Below are positions 1-9,612 of a DNA stretch of 64,000 nt, one piece after another (positions within the stretch are counted from its first letter, which is position 1; each line of letters opens with the position of its first letter). The notes under the pieces are model-generated. The model ran no database searches, was not told the origin of the DNA, and saw only the letters and a program-made list of their open reading frames with translations. Both the position numbers and the translations under genes were made by a program. Source of the DNA: JAJFUE01 sp039683515 (lineage in GTDB: Bacteria; Sumerlaeota; Sumerlaeia; MVZB01). The stretch is taken from assembly GCA_039683515.1 (NCBI GenBank), contig JBDKRG010000008.1, positions 62,001 to 126,000 of the forward strand, in the 5' to 3' direction.

Positions 1-28
1 CCGCGCGCTGATCTCAGGAGAACCGCCC

Positions 29-433
29 ATGGGCATTACATTGAATGAATTGGACGTGCGCCGGTTCCGCGAGATGCTGGTCAAGGACCGGATGTCGCGG
101 CGCAAGCGCGAATACGCTTCGCGCCTCGCGAGCGAAATCGAGCAGGCCGAGATTCTGCCCCCGGATCAAATCCCGGCCGACGTCGTCACCATGCGCAGCC
201 TGGTGCGCGTCCGGGACACCACGACCGGCACGACGCAAACGTTCCACCTCGTTTACCCGGACGAAGCCGATCCGGACCTGCTCAAGATTTCGATCCTGGA
301 CCCGCTCGGCCTGGCCGTCATCGGCGAAAAGGTCGGCGCCACGGTCTCATGGGAATCGCCGCAGGGCAGGAAAAGCATCGTCATCGAAAAAATGCATTAC
401 CAGCCCGAATCGCTGAAGCAATACTATTTTTAG
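29..433 (+). CDS. rnk: Rnk / GreA-GreB C-terminal family regulator
   Basis: A 134-residue protein with the layout of Rnk, the regulator of nucleoside diphosphate kinase: a short basic N-terminal helical part (residues 8-45) followed by a GreA/GreB-type FKBP-like C-terminal domain. Recognisable signatures are PPDQIPADVVTMRS (about 44-57), LVYPDEAD and the terminal YQPES. In the family this domain binds RNA polymerase near the secondary channel. The length matches the usual 130-140 residues. An AGGAG lies 10 nt before the ATG and supports the start. It is at the window edge, so its upstream partner is unknown. The family call is firm; the exact physiological role is inferred. Confidence 0.85.
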   Translation: MGITLNELDVRRFREMLVKDRMSRRKREYASRLASEIEQAEILPPDQIPADVVTMRSLVRVRDTTTGTTQTFHLVYPDEADPDLLKISILDPLGLAVIGEKVGATVSWESPQGRKSIVIEKMHYQPESLKQYYF

Positions 434-491
434 GGCGCCTGACGAAAATTATTCGTTCGTGTTCGTGCTCGTGCCCAGAACCAGATGGGAA

Positions 492-596
492 AAATTCGTT
501 TCTCACAGAGACGCCGAGGGACGGAGATCACGGAGATAATCGATGGTAAAATTCTTTGCGTTCTCTGTCTCTCTGTGTCTCTGTGAGAAAGAATTT
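492..596. repeat. Imperfect inverted repeat (CACAGAGAC / GTCTCTGTG type)
   Basis: TTTCTCACAGAGAC near the left end is matched by GTCTCTGTGAGAAA near the right end, so the segment can fold into a long imperfect hairpin. The same element occurs at 15042-15133, and a related one at 39117-39252. It fills most of the gap between the rnk-like gene and the convergent endopeptidase gene. No gene is seen here. Confidence 0.75.
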
Positions 597-676
597 GCAT
601 GCATGTTCCATTCGATTCCACCACTTGCAAAATAATCGTGAGCGAATCGATGTGATGGTCGCGCGGAACCCGCTCC

Positions 677-1459
677 CTATTCTTTCGCAAACCGGACGTG
701 GAAATGGTCCTTGTGGTCGCCGGCGCCGGCGCCGGCGTAGGTCAGCACGGACGACGCCCATTGCCTGAGCTCCCTCGGGGCGTTCATTTCCTTGCCGGCC
801 CGCAGCAGCCACTCGCGGATATACGGCTCGACGAAGATCGCCTCCACGCGCAGCGCTTTCTGCTCGTGCAGCCCCTCCAGGAACAGCCAGTTCGCGCCCG
901 GGTCGAACGTGATGTCCTCGGCGTGGCCGGAGCGGTCGTACTTCTGCCGGTAGCCGGATGCGAAGATCGCCGGCGACGCGGGATAAGGCTCCCCGATCCC
1001 CGTCCGCCCGATGTACTGCACGTCCACGTCGACCCCGTCGCGGTGACTCCGGTGCTTGAGGAACCTGCCCCCGTTGGCGTCGCTGGCGTCCATGTAGGCC
1101 ACCTTGGCCCCCGGCATCCGCCCGCGCAGATGCCCGGCCGCCGCGACGAGCGCCTCCACGCATTCCGTTCTGCCGTAACTGCGCCCGTGATACCACGACA
1201 CGATGTTCTGGCACATCAATCCGCCCCGGCTCACCGGAAAACACGTCCACCCCCGCCGCGTCGGCGCATACGCCCGCGACGCCCACGCCCCCGCGAGGCC
1301 GATGACCGTCACCAAAACCACGATCAACCCGATGAGGGCGGAAATCCTGACGGCCCGGCGAGCCTTGGGCGACATTGCCGGCAGCGCCCGGGGGGGCGGA
1401 ACGATATCCGGCTCCGCGCCACCACGGACCTCGTTCAGTTCTGTCTCGGCGGTCATCAT
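677..1459 (-). CDS. Penicillin-insensitive murein endopeptidase-like protein (MepA / M74)
   Basis: One N-terminal membrane segment (ISALIGLIVVLVTVIGLAGAW) is followed by a periplasmic domain with the LAS-type zinc peptidase signatures: an early S-H-R-D-G-x-D-V-D-V block and a late D-H-K-D-H-F-H-V block that supply the metal-binding His and Asp residues. In MepA these cleave D-Ala-meso-DAP crosslinks in peptidoglycan. About 260 residues, the usual family size. I chose the ATG pair at 1459/1456 over the upstream in-frame ATG at 1516 because the extra residues look non-coding; no strong ribosome site decides it. Convergent with the rnk-like gene. Confidence 0.75.
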   Translation of the reverse strand: MMTAETELNEVRGGAEPDIVPPPRALPAMSPKARRAVRISALIGLIVVLVTVIGLAGAWASRAYAPTRRGWTCFPVSRGGLMCQNIVSWYHGRSYGRTECVEALVAAAGHLRGRMPGAKVAYMDASDANGGRFLKHRSHRDGVDVDVQYIGRTGIGEPYPASPAIFASGYRQKYDRSGHAEDITFDPGANWLFLEGLHEQKALRVEAIFVEPYIREWLLRAGKEMNAPRELRQWASSVLTYAGAGAGDHKDHFHVRFAKE

Positions 1460-1587
1460 GCTCGGCGTCAAACGGCAAAACAGGCTCGCACCCCGTGACC
1501 GGGCACGGGATCCCAAACGTCAACCCATTCTTTTACCAATTTTCGCCCGGATTTTCCTTCAGAAATCTGAACGCGCCGGCGCGGCGT

Positions 1588-1623
1588 ACAAAAATCCTGG
1601 CCGGCGCGGCGGCCGGCCAGGAT
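1588..1623 (-). terminator. Rho-independent terminator of the beta-helix gene
   Basis: A perfect 12-bp stem (ATCCTGGCCGGC at 1594-1605 against 1612-1623) with a 6-nt loop is followed on the minus strand by TTTTT. It lies just past the stop codon at 1643. Confidence 0.85.
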
Positions 1624-1642
1624 CGCATCGACCATTCGAAGG

Positions 1643-4390
1643 TTACTGCTGGATTTCGGACGTGATCTCGAGTTTGGGTTTGTTGCTGGCGTTGTTGAGG
1701 CTGTAGAAGGCGATGTAGTTGTCGCCCTCCGTCCTCGCCTTGATGAAGAACCCCGCGTTGCCGCCGTTGGTCCGGTAGTAATTGACCAGCGCCGTCACGT
1801 CGAACGTGTAGTACTGATTCGTCGCCACCGTTCCCGCCGGGAACGTGTAGCTGGCGAACGGGGTGCTCCCCTGGGCCGTCCCATTGGCGTCATACCAGTC
1901 GCCGCCGGCGTTGGTCCACGCCGTGCCGCTGGCCTTGTTCGTCCAGCACACGTATGCCGGATCCCAGCCCGCCGCCGGCCGGTAGATGTCGACGACCGTA
2001 TTGTTGGTCCGGGTCGAGGACGGGTAGTACCAATACAGCGACAGCGTCGCCTTCGTGACCGTCTCGACATCGTCGTACGGCGACAGGTCGAACCAGATCA
2101 GGTCGCGGTACGACACGCCCGACAGCGTCCCGACGTCGCTGAACGTGCTCGTGCCGAGCACCGTCGTCGGCGTCGACGACTTCAGCCGGTTGTCGTACGC
2201 GTCCGTCCCCTCGGTCTGCGTCGCCAGCCGCGTGATCGACAGCTTGGGACGGTTGCTCGCGTTGGCCGCTCCATAGAAGGCGATGTAGTTGCTGGTCGCC
2301 TCGGTGTGCGCCTTGATGAACATCCCCGGGTTCGTCCCCGCCGTGATGATGTCCTTGACCAGCTCCGTCACCGTCCAGTCGTAATACTGGTTCGTCGCGA
2401 CGGTCGCCGCCGGGAACGTCACGCTCGCATACGGCGTCGTCCCCTGCGAGGTGCCGTTGTAGTCGGTCCAGTCGCCGCCGGCATAGCTCCATGCCGTGCC
2501 GTTGGCCTTGTTGTTCCAGCTCACATAGCCGTGATCCCAGCCGCTCTCGGGCATCATGATGTCGACGACCGTGTCGGCGGCGCGGGTCGACGACGGGTAA
2601 TACCAATACATCGACAGCTTCGCGTCGGTGATCGTGTCGGGCTCGTCGTCCATGTAGGCGGTCATGTCGAACCACGTGATGTCGCGGTAGCGCGTGGAAC
2701 TGGAGGTGTTGTAGCCGACGTCGAGGAACGTGTTGGTCCCGTAGACGCCGGTCGGATCGGCCTCGCGCAGCCGGTTGTCCATGTTGGCCGGCAGCGAGCC
2801 GCCGCTCGACGTCATCGAGGCCTCGTCGGTGTTGCCGTAGGCGCCGATGTTGATCCGGTCGCCGTTGTCCTCGGGCTCGTTGGAGTAGGCCGAGGCCGGA
2901 TCGCCCGCGTCGATGCACGGCGAGTCCTCGGTGTCCTGCACCCACGCCGAGCCGTTCCAGCGGCCGCCGGTGGACTTCAAATGATAGTCGGTGGTCGAGG
3001 CGAATTTGGGGTCGGACGAAATGTTGCCGGTCCCGCTGAACGCCGAGAACCCGTTGGCGTAGAAGTCCGTGTAGGTCACCGTCAGGGCGCTCGTGCCGTT
3101 ATACGGCGTGGCGCCGTTGCCCATCGGGTAATATGAACTGGCGGTCGAGTCGTAGGCGTTCGGGATGCTGTAGATGATGCAGTTCTTGAAGGAGTTGCCC
3201 GAGTTGCTGTTGACGTAGCGGGCGAAGTTGATGACCTTGTCGAACACGCAATTCTCGAACGAATTGCTGCTGGTGCCGTTGAACACGACGCCGATGCTGT
3301 TCGACTGGTCGATCCCCTTCAGGACGCAGTTGATCCACTTGTTGCCGGATTTGGTGGTCGCGTTGCCCTCATCGTAGTTGGTCAGGCTGGCCACGGCGTG
3401 CCGGCCGGTTCCCACGCATTCCTGGAACGTGTTGTTGTAGGCGCCGTTGCGCGCCTGGAACGCCGCGTTCCACCCGGTCGTGTTCTTGTTGGTGTTGTCG
3501 GCCGTGCACCGCAGGAACGTGTTGCCGTACGCCAGGTGCGCGACGGAGAAGCACTCCTCGAAGTTGTAGGCCTGGCAGTCCTGGATGGTGTTGTTGGTGC
3601 TGTGGGGGGTGTAGCTCAGGTCCTTGATGATGAAGCCATGGTTGCCCTTGTTGGAGCCGACCGTGTCGTTGGCCACGCTGTTCTGAATCACGTTGTCGTG
3701 GCACGTCCGCATCACGCAGTAGTAGTCGGTGGCCCACTGGTCGCTGCCCGAATACGTGCCGCGCGTGTTCAGGTTGTCGATCAGGCAGTAATTGGACTGA
3801 TTCAGGAACACGTTGTTGCCGCCGCAGTCGGTCACCGTGCAATCCTGGATCGTCACGTGATTGGACCAGGTCACGAAGATGCCGTCGCCGTAGGCTCCCG
3901 TGGAGCCGCACTTGTCGATGACGATGTTGTCCAGGATCACGTAGTCGGCCGAATTGACGTAGACGCACTCGTAATACCACGTGAAGTTGAGGTTCCGGAG
4001 TGTGACGTAATTGCCGCTGATCTTGAAGCCGATTTCCGAGGACGCGGGGGCCGTGCGCGGGCTGGGCAGCGTCCCCAGCAGCACCGTCCCGCCGTAGCCC
4101 TGGAACGTGATCCGACTGCTGCTCGAGCCATTGTTCGACTGAACGACGTGCTCGTTGCCGTAGTTGCCGGCCTTGATGTAGACGGTGTCGCCGGCCACCG
4201 CCCGGGTCGCGGCGTAGGTGATCGTGCGCCACGCCGTCCCTTCGGATGTGCCGGACCACCCGTTGTTGCCGCTGGTGGTAACGTAGTAGGTCGCGGCATG
4301 GGCTTGCATGACGCCCAGGCCGATCCATAACGCGAGAACGAGGCAGCTCTTCACCCAACTCAGTTGCAGTCTCTGCTGAAATCCTTTCAT
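1643..4390 (-). CDS. Exported right-handed beta-helix protein with two C-terminal DNRLRE-type domains
   Basis: A 915-residue protein with a signal peptide (cleavage likely after QAHA near residue 32). Residues about 33-520 are a right-handed parallel beta-helix, with many short turns rich in Asn, Val and Ile and N-x-x-I-x-N/D-C repeats. A linker with a CIDAGDP motif and an N-I-G-A-Y-G motif follows, typical of secreted polysaccharide-active or adhesin-like beta-helix proteins. Residues about 540-725 and 730-912 are two copies of a beta-sandwich (DNRL start, W-Y-Y-P-S-S-T-R, N-Q-Y-Y, F-I-K-A, N-x-P-K-L-x-I-T), which resembles the disaggregatase-related/CBM96-like fold. GGAGG lies 8 nt before the ATG. 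No catalytic residues can be assigned; it may bind or cleave an extracellular polysaccharide. Confidence 0.85.
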   Translation of the reverse strand: MKGFQQRLQLSWVKSCLVLALWIGLGVMQAHAATYYVTTSGNNGWSGTSEGTAWRTITYAATRAVAGDTVYIKAGNYGNEHVVQSNNGSSSSRITFQGYGGTVLLGTLPSPRTAPASSEIGFKISGNYVTLRNLNFTWYYECVYVNSADYVILDNIVIDKCGSTGAYGDGIFVTWSNHVTIQDCTVTDCGGNNVFLNQSNYCLIDNLNTRGTYSGSDQWATDYYCVMRTCHDNVIQNSVANDTVGSNKGNHGFIIKDLSYTPHSTNNTIQDCQAYNFEECFSVAHLAYGNTFLRCTADNTNKNTTGWNAAFQARNGAYNNTFQECVGTGRHAVASLTNYDEGNATTKSGNKWINCVLKGIDQSNSIGVVFNGTSSNSFENCVFDKVINFARYVNSNSGNSFKNCIIYSIPNAYDSTASSYYPMGNGATPYNGTSALTVTYTDFYANGFSAFSGTGNISSDPKFASTTDYHLKSTGGRWNGSAWVQDTEDSPCIDAGDPASAYSNEPEDNGDRINIGAYGNTDEASMTSSGGSLPANMDNRLREADPTGVYGTNTFLDVGYNTSSSTRYRDITWFDMTAYMDDEPDTITDAKLSMYWYYPSSTRAADTVVDIMMPESGWDHGYVSWNNKANGTAWSYAGGDWTDYNGTSQGTTPYASVTFPAATVATNQYYDWTVTELVKDIITAGTNPGMFIKAHTEATSNYIAFYGAANASNRPKLSITRLATQTEGTDAYDNRLKSSTPTTVLGTSTFSDVGTLSGVSYRDLIWFDLSPYDDVETVTKATLSLYWYYPSSTRTNNTVVDIYRPAAGWDPAYVCWTNKASGTAWTNAGGDWYDANGTAQGSTPFASYTFPAGTVATNQYYTFDVTALVNYYRTNGGNAGFFIKARTEGDNYIAFYSLNNASNKPKLEITSEIQQ

Positions 4391-5127
4391 GCTGATTCCT
4401 CCATTGTGACTTGAGTTCCAAAGGGTGAATGGTCGGTACCTCCCCCTGGCCCACGGCTTTTAATGTTCACTATTTTTAATAACATCACCCCCTTTGCCAT
4501 TAGTATTAAGGGCGAATTCCGACAGAACCGACATTTGTAAAATAACAATCCGGTATACAGTAAGAATTACGGACTATCTTGCCGCTCACGCCGCCGCCAT
4601 CGCTAAAGACAGAACCGACTTGTGCAAAAATTCGCCAAGTTACCGCAAAATTTACCGTGCAAAATCCGTGACCGTTCGAGATGCGCCCAGGCCGGAAAAC
4701 TCAAATTCATTCTATAAATAAGGGTAATGCTGAGTCAGTCCCAAATACCATGCCGCCAGACTATAGAATCTATAGCCATAAAGATTACAGCCGTGTTTTC
4801 TCGGCTATCGCAAATAAGCCGACGCACCCCCACACCCAAACCGGTTCGCGCCGCGCGAACCGGGATATCAACACACTGAATCTTTCAGTCCAAACGAGAG
4901 TCTGTAGGCAATATCTATAAAATGCTAAGAAGATACAGTCAACATTAATTATTATTAAAATTAGAAGTTTTTGCCCAGCCCTTCGGCGGCCGGCGGCGCG
5001 ACAGCCGCTCCCGCCCCCCGAAAACGCGCCGCGCGCCTCCTTTCCCGTTGCGAATTCCGGCGGAGGATGGTTGATTGGTGCTCGTTATACGACACGTTTC
5101 CCATCATTTCAGACAGGTGGCCCCAAC
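4391..5127. other. AT-rich divergent intergenic region, no gene seen
   Basis: This 737-nt gap separates the divergent beta-helix and GH172-like genes. It is clearly richer in A and T than its flanks, has many short A/T tracts (for example around 4470-4560 and 4920-4970), and its small reading frames have no ribosome sites and no coding character. It most likely carries the two divergent promoters and their regulators; I could not define individual sites. Confidence 0.5.
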
Positions 5128-6300
5128 ATGAAACTGCATCCGTCACAACGACTCTTCTGGTTGCTCGTCGGCCTGCTCATGCCGGCATTTTCCGCCCATG
5201 GGCTCGGCACCGACATCGACAATCTCTGCATGACCTCGAACGCCCAGTCGCGCTCGGTCTCGCCCGAGAACTTCACCGGCGAGAAGGGCAAGGGCGGCAT
5301 GGCCACCGAGGGGACGCGCCAGGCTGTCGCGCGCGAGCTGGGGGTCGGATGGAAATACTCGCCGTCGGTCGACATCAAGGCCGGAGAAACGTTCACCCTG
5401 TGCGACATCAAGGGGCCCGGCGCGATCCAGCAGATCTGGATGACCGTGACCGGCGACTGGCGCCATTCGATCATCCGCTTCTACTGGGACGGCGAGCAGG
5501 AGCCGTCGGTCGAATCCCCCGTGGGCGACTTCTTCGGGTGCGGCTGGGGCAAGTACTGCCAGATCAGCTCGCTGGCCGTCTGCGTCAACCCCGGCAGCGG
5601 GTTCAACTCCTACTGGCGGATGCCGTTTCGCAAAAACGCTCGCATCACGCTGACCAACCTCGACGACAAGCAGATGAGGGTCTATTACCAGGTCAACTAC
5701 GAGCTCGCCAAGGTGCCGCGCGCGGCCGCCTATTTCCACGCCCAGTTCCGCCGCGAGTCACCGCTCAAGACCCGGGGCCTCTACACGATCCTCGACGGCG
5801 TCACCGGGCGCGGCCAGTATGTCGGCACCTACATGGCATGGGAGGCGCGCAGCCCGGGCTGGTGGGGCGAGGGCGAAATCAAGTTCTTCCTCGACGGCGA
5901 CAAGGAGTTCCCCACGATCTGCGGCACCGGCGCCGAGGATTACTTCTGCGGCTCGTACGATTTCGCGGACAGGGAAAAAAAGGTGGCGGATCGCCATTAC
6001 ATCCCGTTCACGACCGCCTATGCCGGCCTGCCGCAGGTCCTGCCGCCGGAGGTGTGCTACAAGGCCGGCCAGCGCTTCGGGCTCTACCGCTGGCACATCA
6101 CCGACCCGGTCCGGTTCGGCAAGGACCTCAAGGTGACGATCCAGGCCCTGGGCTGGACGGCCGACTACAAGCACTACCTGCAGCTGGAGGATGACATCGC
6201 GTCGGTCGCCTATTGGTATCAGACCGAGCCGCACGCCACGTTCCCGGCGCTCCCCGCGCGCGACGCGCTGGATATCAAGCCGATCAATGTTCAACAATAA
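5128..6300 (+). CDS. GH172 / DUF2961-family exported protein
   Basis: About 390 residues. The N-terminal signal peptide (residues about 9-25, ending S-A-H-G) precedes a single DUF2961 module. Diagnostic pieces are G-A-I-Q-Q-I-W-M, F-Y-W-D-G-E-Q-E-P-S-V-E-x-P-V-G-D-F-F-G and GTGAEDYF near residue 275. The family, now called GH172, includes fructan- and arabinofuranan-acting glycosidases; the acidic G-x-E-D-Y-F loop lies at the active site in characterised members. The start at 5128 is preferred over the upstream in-frame ATG at 5071 because AGGTGG sits 7 nt before it and the signal peptide then begins correctly. The next gene, 50 nt downstream, encodes a CBM9-like lipoprotein, which suggests joint work on an extracellular glycan. 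Substrate unknown. Confidence 0.85.
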   Translation: MKLHPSQRLFWLLVGLLMPAFSAHGLGTDIDNLCMTSNAQSRSVSPENFTGEKGKGGMATEGTRQAVARELGVGWKYSPSVDIKAGETFTLCDIKGPGAIQQIWMTVTGDWRHSIIRFYWDGEQEPSVESPVGDFFGCGWGKYCQISSLAVCVNPGSGFNSYWRMPFRKNARITLTNLDDKQMRVYYQVNYELAKVPRAAAYFHAQFRRESPLKTRGLYTILDGVTGRGQYVGTYMAWEARSPGWWGEGEIKFFLDGDKEFPTICGTGAEDYFCGSYDFADREKKVADRHYIPFTTAYAGLPQVLPPEVCYKAGQRFGLYRWHITDPVRFGKDLKVTIQALGWTADYKHYLQLEDDIASVAYWYQTEPHATFPALPARDALDIKPINVQQ

Positions 6301-6350
6301 AACGCCTCGACCCGAAGTGAGATCGATGTTGTAAAAACCGGGGGGAAACC

Positions 6351-7160
6351 ATGCGCAACCTCATCTGCATGCTGATGATTCTCTGCCTGGCGTCGGCCTG
6401 CGCGCCGGCCGGCAAGCACTCCGCCGCGGCGGCCGGCGGCTACGTCGTCAAGTACGCCCGCGTCAAGCCCGAGTTCAACGGCGACTGGGAAGCCTACTGG
6501 AACAGCCCCGCCTGGCGGCAGGCGAACACGGTCAGCGTCGACGAGTGGTCGACCCACAGCACCGCCACCCGCCCCCGCGCCCGCGCCAGAGTCCTCTACG
6601 ACGAGGCCGGCATCCGCCTGCTCTGGAAGGTCGAGGACACCTACGTCGTCGCGACGCACTCGAACCTGCAGGGGCGCGTCTCGCGCGACTCCTGCGTCGA
6701 GTTCTTCGTCGAGCCCACGAAGCCCCTCGGCTACACCAGCTTCGAGATCAACGCCGGCGGCACCTACCTGTGGAAAGTGCACCGCCCCGCCGACGACGTC
6801 CGCGTCGTCTACCCGCCCACATACAAGGCTCCGGAGGCCCCGACGACCGGCTCGCTCATGCTCCTTAAGGTCCGCCACTCGATGCCGGCCTCGCCGATCT
6901 ACCCGCCGATCGAGCGGCCGACGACCTGGTATGTCGAGTTGTTCATCCCGATCGAGGCGCTCGGCTCGGTCTTCCCGGTCACGGCCGAGGACCTGCCCGG
7001 CGCCCACTGGCGCTGCAACTTCTTCAAGGTCATCGGGAGCGCCGAGGACCCCGCCGTCCTCCGGCACAAACACTATGGATCGTGGAAACCGATCGGCATC
7101 CAGCTGAATTTCCACCAGCCGGCCAAGTTCGGCGACCTGTATTTCGAGAAGAAGTCCTGA
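6351..7160 (+). CDS. CBM9-like carbohydrate-binding lipoprotein
   Basis: A 269-residue protein with a lipoprotein signal peptide (lipobox L-A-S-A-C, Cys 17). The mature part is a single beta-sandwich of the carbohydrate-binding family 9-like type: F-N-G-D-W near the start, R-x-L-Y-D-E-A-G-I-R-L-L-W-K-V-E-D, then D-S-C-V-E-F-F-V-E-P and F-E-I-N-A-G-G. In this fold these strands frame a sugar-binding cleft, sometimes with a metal. GGGGGGAAACC before the ATG fits a ribosome site. It probably forms an operon with the GH172-like gene upstream. It would sit in the outer or inner membrane facing the periplasm; the ligand is unknown. Confidence 0.75.
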   Translation: MRNLICMLMILCLASACAPAGKHSAAAAGGYVVKYARVKPEFNGDWEAYWNSPAWRQANTVSVDEWSTHSTATRPRARARVLYDEAGIRLLWKVEDTYVVATHSNLQGRVSRDSCVEFFVEPTKPLGYTSFEINAGGTYLWKVHRPADDVRVVYPPTYKAPEAPTTGSLMLLKVRHSMPASPIYPPIERPTTWYVELFIPIEALGSVFPVTAEDLPGAHWRCNFFKVIGSAEDPAVLRHKHYGSWKPIGIQLNFHQPAKFGDLYFEKKS

Positions 7161-7181
7161 TCATCCATGAAGGATCACGCC

Positions 7182-8462
7182 ATGGGTCACACGGAGCGCA
7201 TCGCGCAGGAAATCGCGGGCTGCTTGAAAACAGCCGGACACGAGTGCGAAACCCGGGGCAGCATGTTGACGATCACGCGCTGGGGCGTCCGCGTGAGCGT
7301 GACCGAAGGCGGCGCGCGCGAAAACCCCGGCCGGGTCACGCTCACCCCCACGATCACGGCCTGCCACCCCCGCCTGCCGAAAGGCTTTGCCCGCGAGCTG
7401 GCCGTCGGCCTCGGCGAGACGGAACAGGACGCCATCGGCTCGATCGCCTTTTACTGGATGCTTCTGTTTTTCCCGACCCTGAAATTCCTCTTCGACGAGC
7501 ATCCGCACGACTGCGCCGTGGTCGAGGCGCCGGTCGCCCTGGCGCGCGACGATTCGCAGCCCTACCGGCTCATCGCCGGCCCCGTCCAGATGGTCGGCTT
7601 TGGCGACGGCAAGCAGCAGCCCGAGCAACTCAGCCAGACCCTCCTGTGGAACTCCTTCTCGGACCTGCTTCTGCCCGCGCTGTCGCCCGGCGTCCACCAT
7701 GTGCGCTGTTACGCCGGCAGCTATGGCGAGGAGGTCAGTGCCGATGTCTTCGTCGACGGCGAGGAGTGGCCCGAGGGGGGCGAGCGCCTCGCCCGCCTCG
7801 CCGGCGACTTCCCCGCCCCCGACGACGAGAATCCGGTCCATTCCCTCAAGCAGCACTTGCTCGTCCGGCCCGAGGACCTGGGCGCCGGCGCCGACCGGGA
7901 ACTGAAGGCCCAGGTGGCCGAGTGGGCGGCGGCCGTCGAGGACGGCATCGACGCGAGCCGCCGGCAACTGCTCCCCGATGTCCTCCGCGCCCTGTTCGTG
8001 ATGGCGCGCCATGGCGCCGATGAACAGGCGGAACAGGAGATTGTCCGCCAGGGAACCCCGCCGGCCGCCGCCGCCGCGCTCCTCACGTTCATCCCCTCGG
8101 CGGCGGCCAGGGTGATCCTGCCCAAGACGATCCGGTTCAGCGAAACCTATTACTGGGCCAACTACGAGACGCGGCGGGCCGCCGAGCGCCGCTACGACCA
8201 GACGCCGCTCTTCATGGCGGCCCTGGAAACCTGCTCCCTGCTGGCGGGCCGGCAACTGGCGGGCCACGAAATCACCGCGGCGGCCTCGACCAGCGCCGAG
8301 GTGGGCTCCGTTCTCGAGGCGGCGGAGAAGGAGCTGAAAATCGACGGATTCCGTTTCACCTCCATCATCCACCAGACCACGGAGCCCGTCGACGGCGAGG
8401 ACCTCGACCAGCTCATGGCCCAATTCTCGCCCCCAAAGAAGCCATGGTGGAAGTTCTGGTAA
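7182..8462 (+). CDS. Uncharacterised cytoplasmic protein, DUF6348-like N-terminus
   Basis: About 426 residues, no signal peptide or membrane helix. The N-terminal 220 residues (short helix, a strand with RWGVRVSV, then G-x-G-E-T-E-x-x-A-I-x-S-I-A-F-Y-W) resemble the DUF6348 family of unknown function. The C-terminal half is helical and alanine-rich and ends in P-P-K-K-P-W-W-K-F-W, an aromatic/basic tail. The start at 7182 is chosen because AAGGA lies 8 nt upstream; an in-frame ATG at 7167 has no such site. It follows the CBM9-like gene by about 20 nt but there is no obvious functional link. It converges on the glycerol dehydrogenase gene with only 10 nt between the stop codons. Confidence 0.6.
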   Translation: MGHTERIAQEIAGCLKTAGHECETRGSMLTITRWGVRVSVTEGGARENPGRVTLTPTITACHPRLPKGFARELAVGLGETEQDAIGSIAFYWMLLFFPTLKFLFDEHPHDCAVVEAPVALARDDSQPYRLIAGPVQMVGFGDGKQQPEQLSQTLLWNSFSDLLLPALSPGVHHVRCYAGSYGEEVSADVFVDGEEWPEGGERLARLAGDFPAPDDENPVHSLKQHLLVRPEDLGAGADRELKAQVAEWAAAVEDGIDASRRQLLPDVLRALFVMARHGADEQAEQEIVRQGTPPAAAAALLTFIPSAAARVILPKTIRFSETYYWANYETRRAAERRYDQTPLFMAALETCSLLAGRQLAGHEITAAASTSAEVGSVLEAAEKELKIDGFRFTSIIHQTTEPVDGEDLDQLMAQFSPPKKPWWKFW

Positions 8463-8472
8463 GTCGCCCTCC

Positions 8473-9612
8473 TCAGCGGACGGATGCGGCGTCCTGAGCC
8501 CCGCGAGCCGGGCGTTTCTTCATATCGGTCTTTCGCGCCTGGCCCATGGCGTCGGCCACGAGCATGGCGCTGAGCACTCTCTCCGGCGTCACCTCGCCGG
8601 CTTCGTGATGGACGCTCTCCTTGGCGGCGCAGGTCTTTTCCGCCGCCGTCATCAGCTCCTCGCGCCCCGCCTCGGCCAGGCCGAGATCCGCGAGCGTCGT
8701 CGGCAGGCCGACGTCCTCGCAGAACGAGAAAACGGTGTCCGTCTCCTCCGCGGAGGCGTCGGCCAGCTGCAGCCCGGCCAGCACGCCGAAGGCGACTTTC
8801 TCGCCGTGATAAAACGCATGGGTCTGCGGCAGCGCGGTCAGGCCGTTGTGGATGGCATGCGCCGCCGCCAGCCCCCCGCTTTCGAAGCCGACGCCGCTCA
8901 GCAGGATGTTCGCCTCGACGATGTGCTCCAGCGCCGGCGTGACCAGGTGGCGCTCGCAGGCGATCCTGGCGGCCACGCCATGGCCGAGCAGGGTTTCATA
9001 ACAGAGCCTGGCGATCGCCAGGCCGGCCCCGGTGCTGTGACCGCCGCACTCGTTCATCGACTGCGTGCGCTCGCACGAGCGCGCCTCGAACCAGGTCGAC
9101 AGCGCGTCGCCCATCCCCGCCACCAGGAACCGCGCCGGCGCCGTCGCGATGATCCCCACGTCGACCAGCACCGCCGCCGGATTGCTTTTCTGGTAATGGA
9201 TCGCTTCAAAAACGCCATCCGGGGTGTAGCACACGGCGCAGCCGCTCGTCGGGGCATCGGTCGAGGCGATCGTGGGGATGATGACCACCGGGATGCGCGC
9301 GCGGTCGGCGACGATCTTCGCCGTGTCGATCGTCTTGCCCCCGCCCATCCCGATCAGGACGTCGACGCGCTGCTGCGCAACGATCGCGGCCACGCGCCCC
9401 AGTTCCTTCTCGCAGCACTCGCCGCGGAACAGTTCGACCGGGATGCCGTGCGCTTTCAATTCGACGCCGCAACCGGGCAGGACCTTGTCCCGGACCGACG
9501 GCGAGGCCAGCACCAGCCCCTGCTTGCCCAGCAGATCGATCAACCCCGGCAGCTCCCCCATCGCCCCGACGCCCTGAATATACTTTCCCGGAAAGACCGC
9601 CTTGCGGTACAT
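8473..9612 (-). CDS. gldA: Glycerol dehydrogenase (GldA type)
   Basis: A 379-residue iron/zinc-type alcohol dehydrogenase. The NAD-binding half carries G-M-G-G-G-K-T-I-D-T-A-K, followed by I-P-T-I-A-S-T-D-A-P-T-S. The metal ligands expected for GldA are present as Asp in G-D-A-L-S-T-W-F-E-A-R, His in A-A-H-A-I-H-N-G and His in F-Y-H-G-E-K-V-A-F-G. In characterised members it oxidises glycerol to dihydroxyacetone with NAD+. The start at 9612 is fixed by AAAGGAGGG 6 nt upstream. No dihydroxyacetone kinase is nearby. Confidence 0.9.
   Translation of the reverse strand: MYRKAVFPGKYIQGVGAMGELPGLIDLLGKQGLVLASPSVRDKVLPGCGVELKAHGIPVELFRGECCEKELGRVAAIVAQQRVDVLIGMGGGKTIDTAKIVADRARIPVVIIPTIASTDAPTSGCAVCYTPDGVFEAIHYQKSNPAAVLVDVGIIATAPARFLVAGMGDALSTWFEARSCERTQSMNECGGHSTGAGLAIARLCYETLLGHGVAARIACERHLVTPALEHIVEANILLSGVGFESGGLAAAHAIHNGLTALPQTHAFYHGEKVAFGVLAGLQLADASAEETDTVFSFCEDVGLPTTLADLGLAEAGREELMTAAEKTCAAKESVHHEAGEVTPERVLSAMLVADAMGQARKTDMKKRPARGAQDAASVR

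Noticed and set aside
4494..4920. Two small frames in the AT-rich gap
   Set aside because: No ribosome site, no coding-like composition, overlapping each other.
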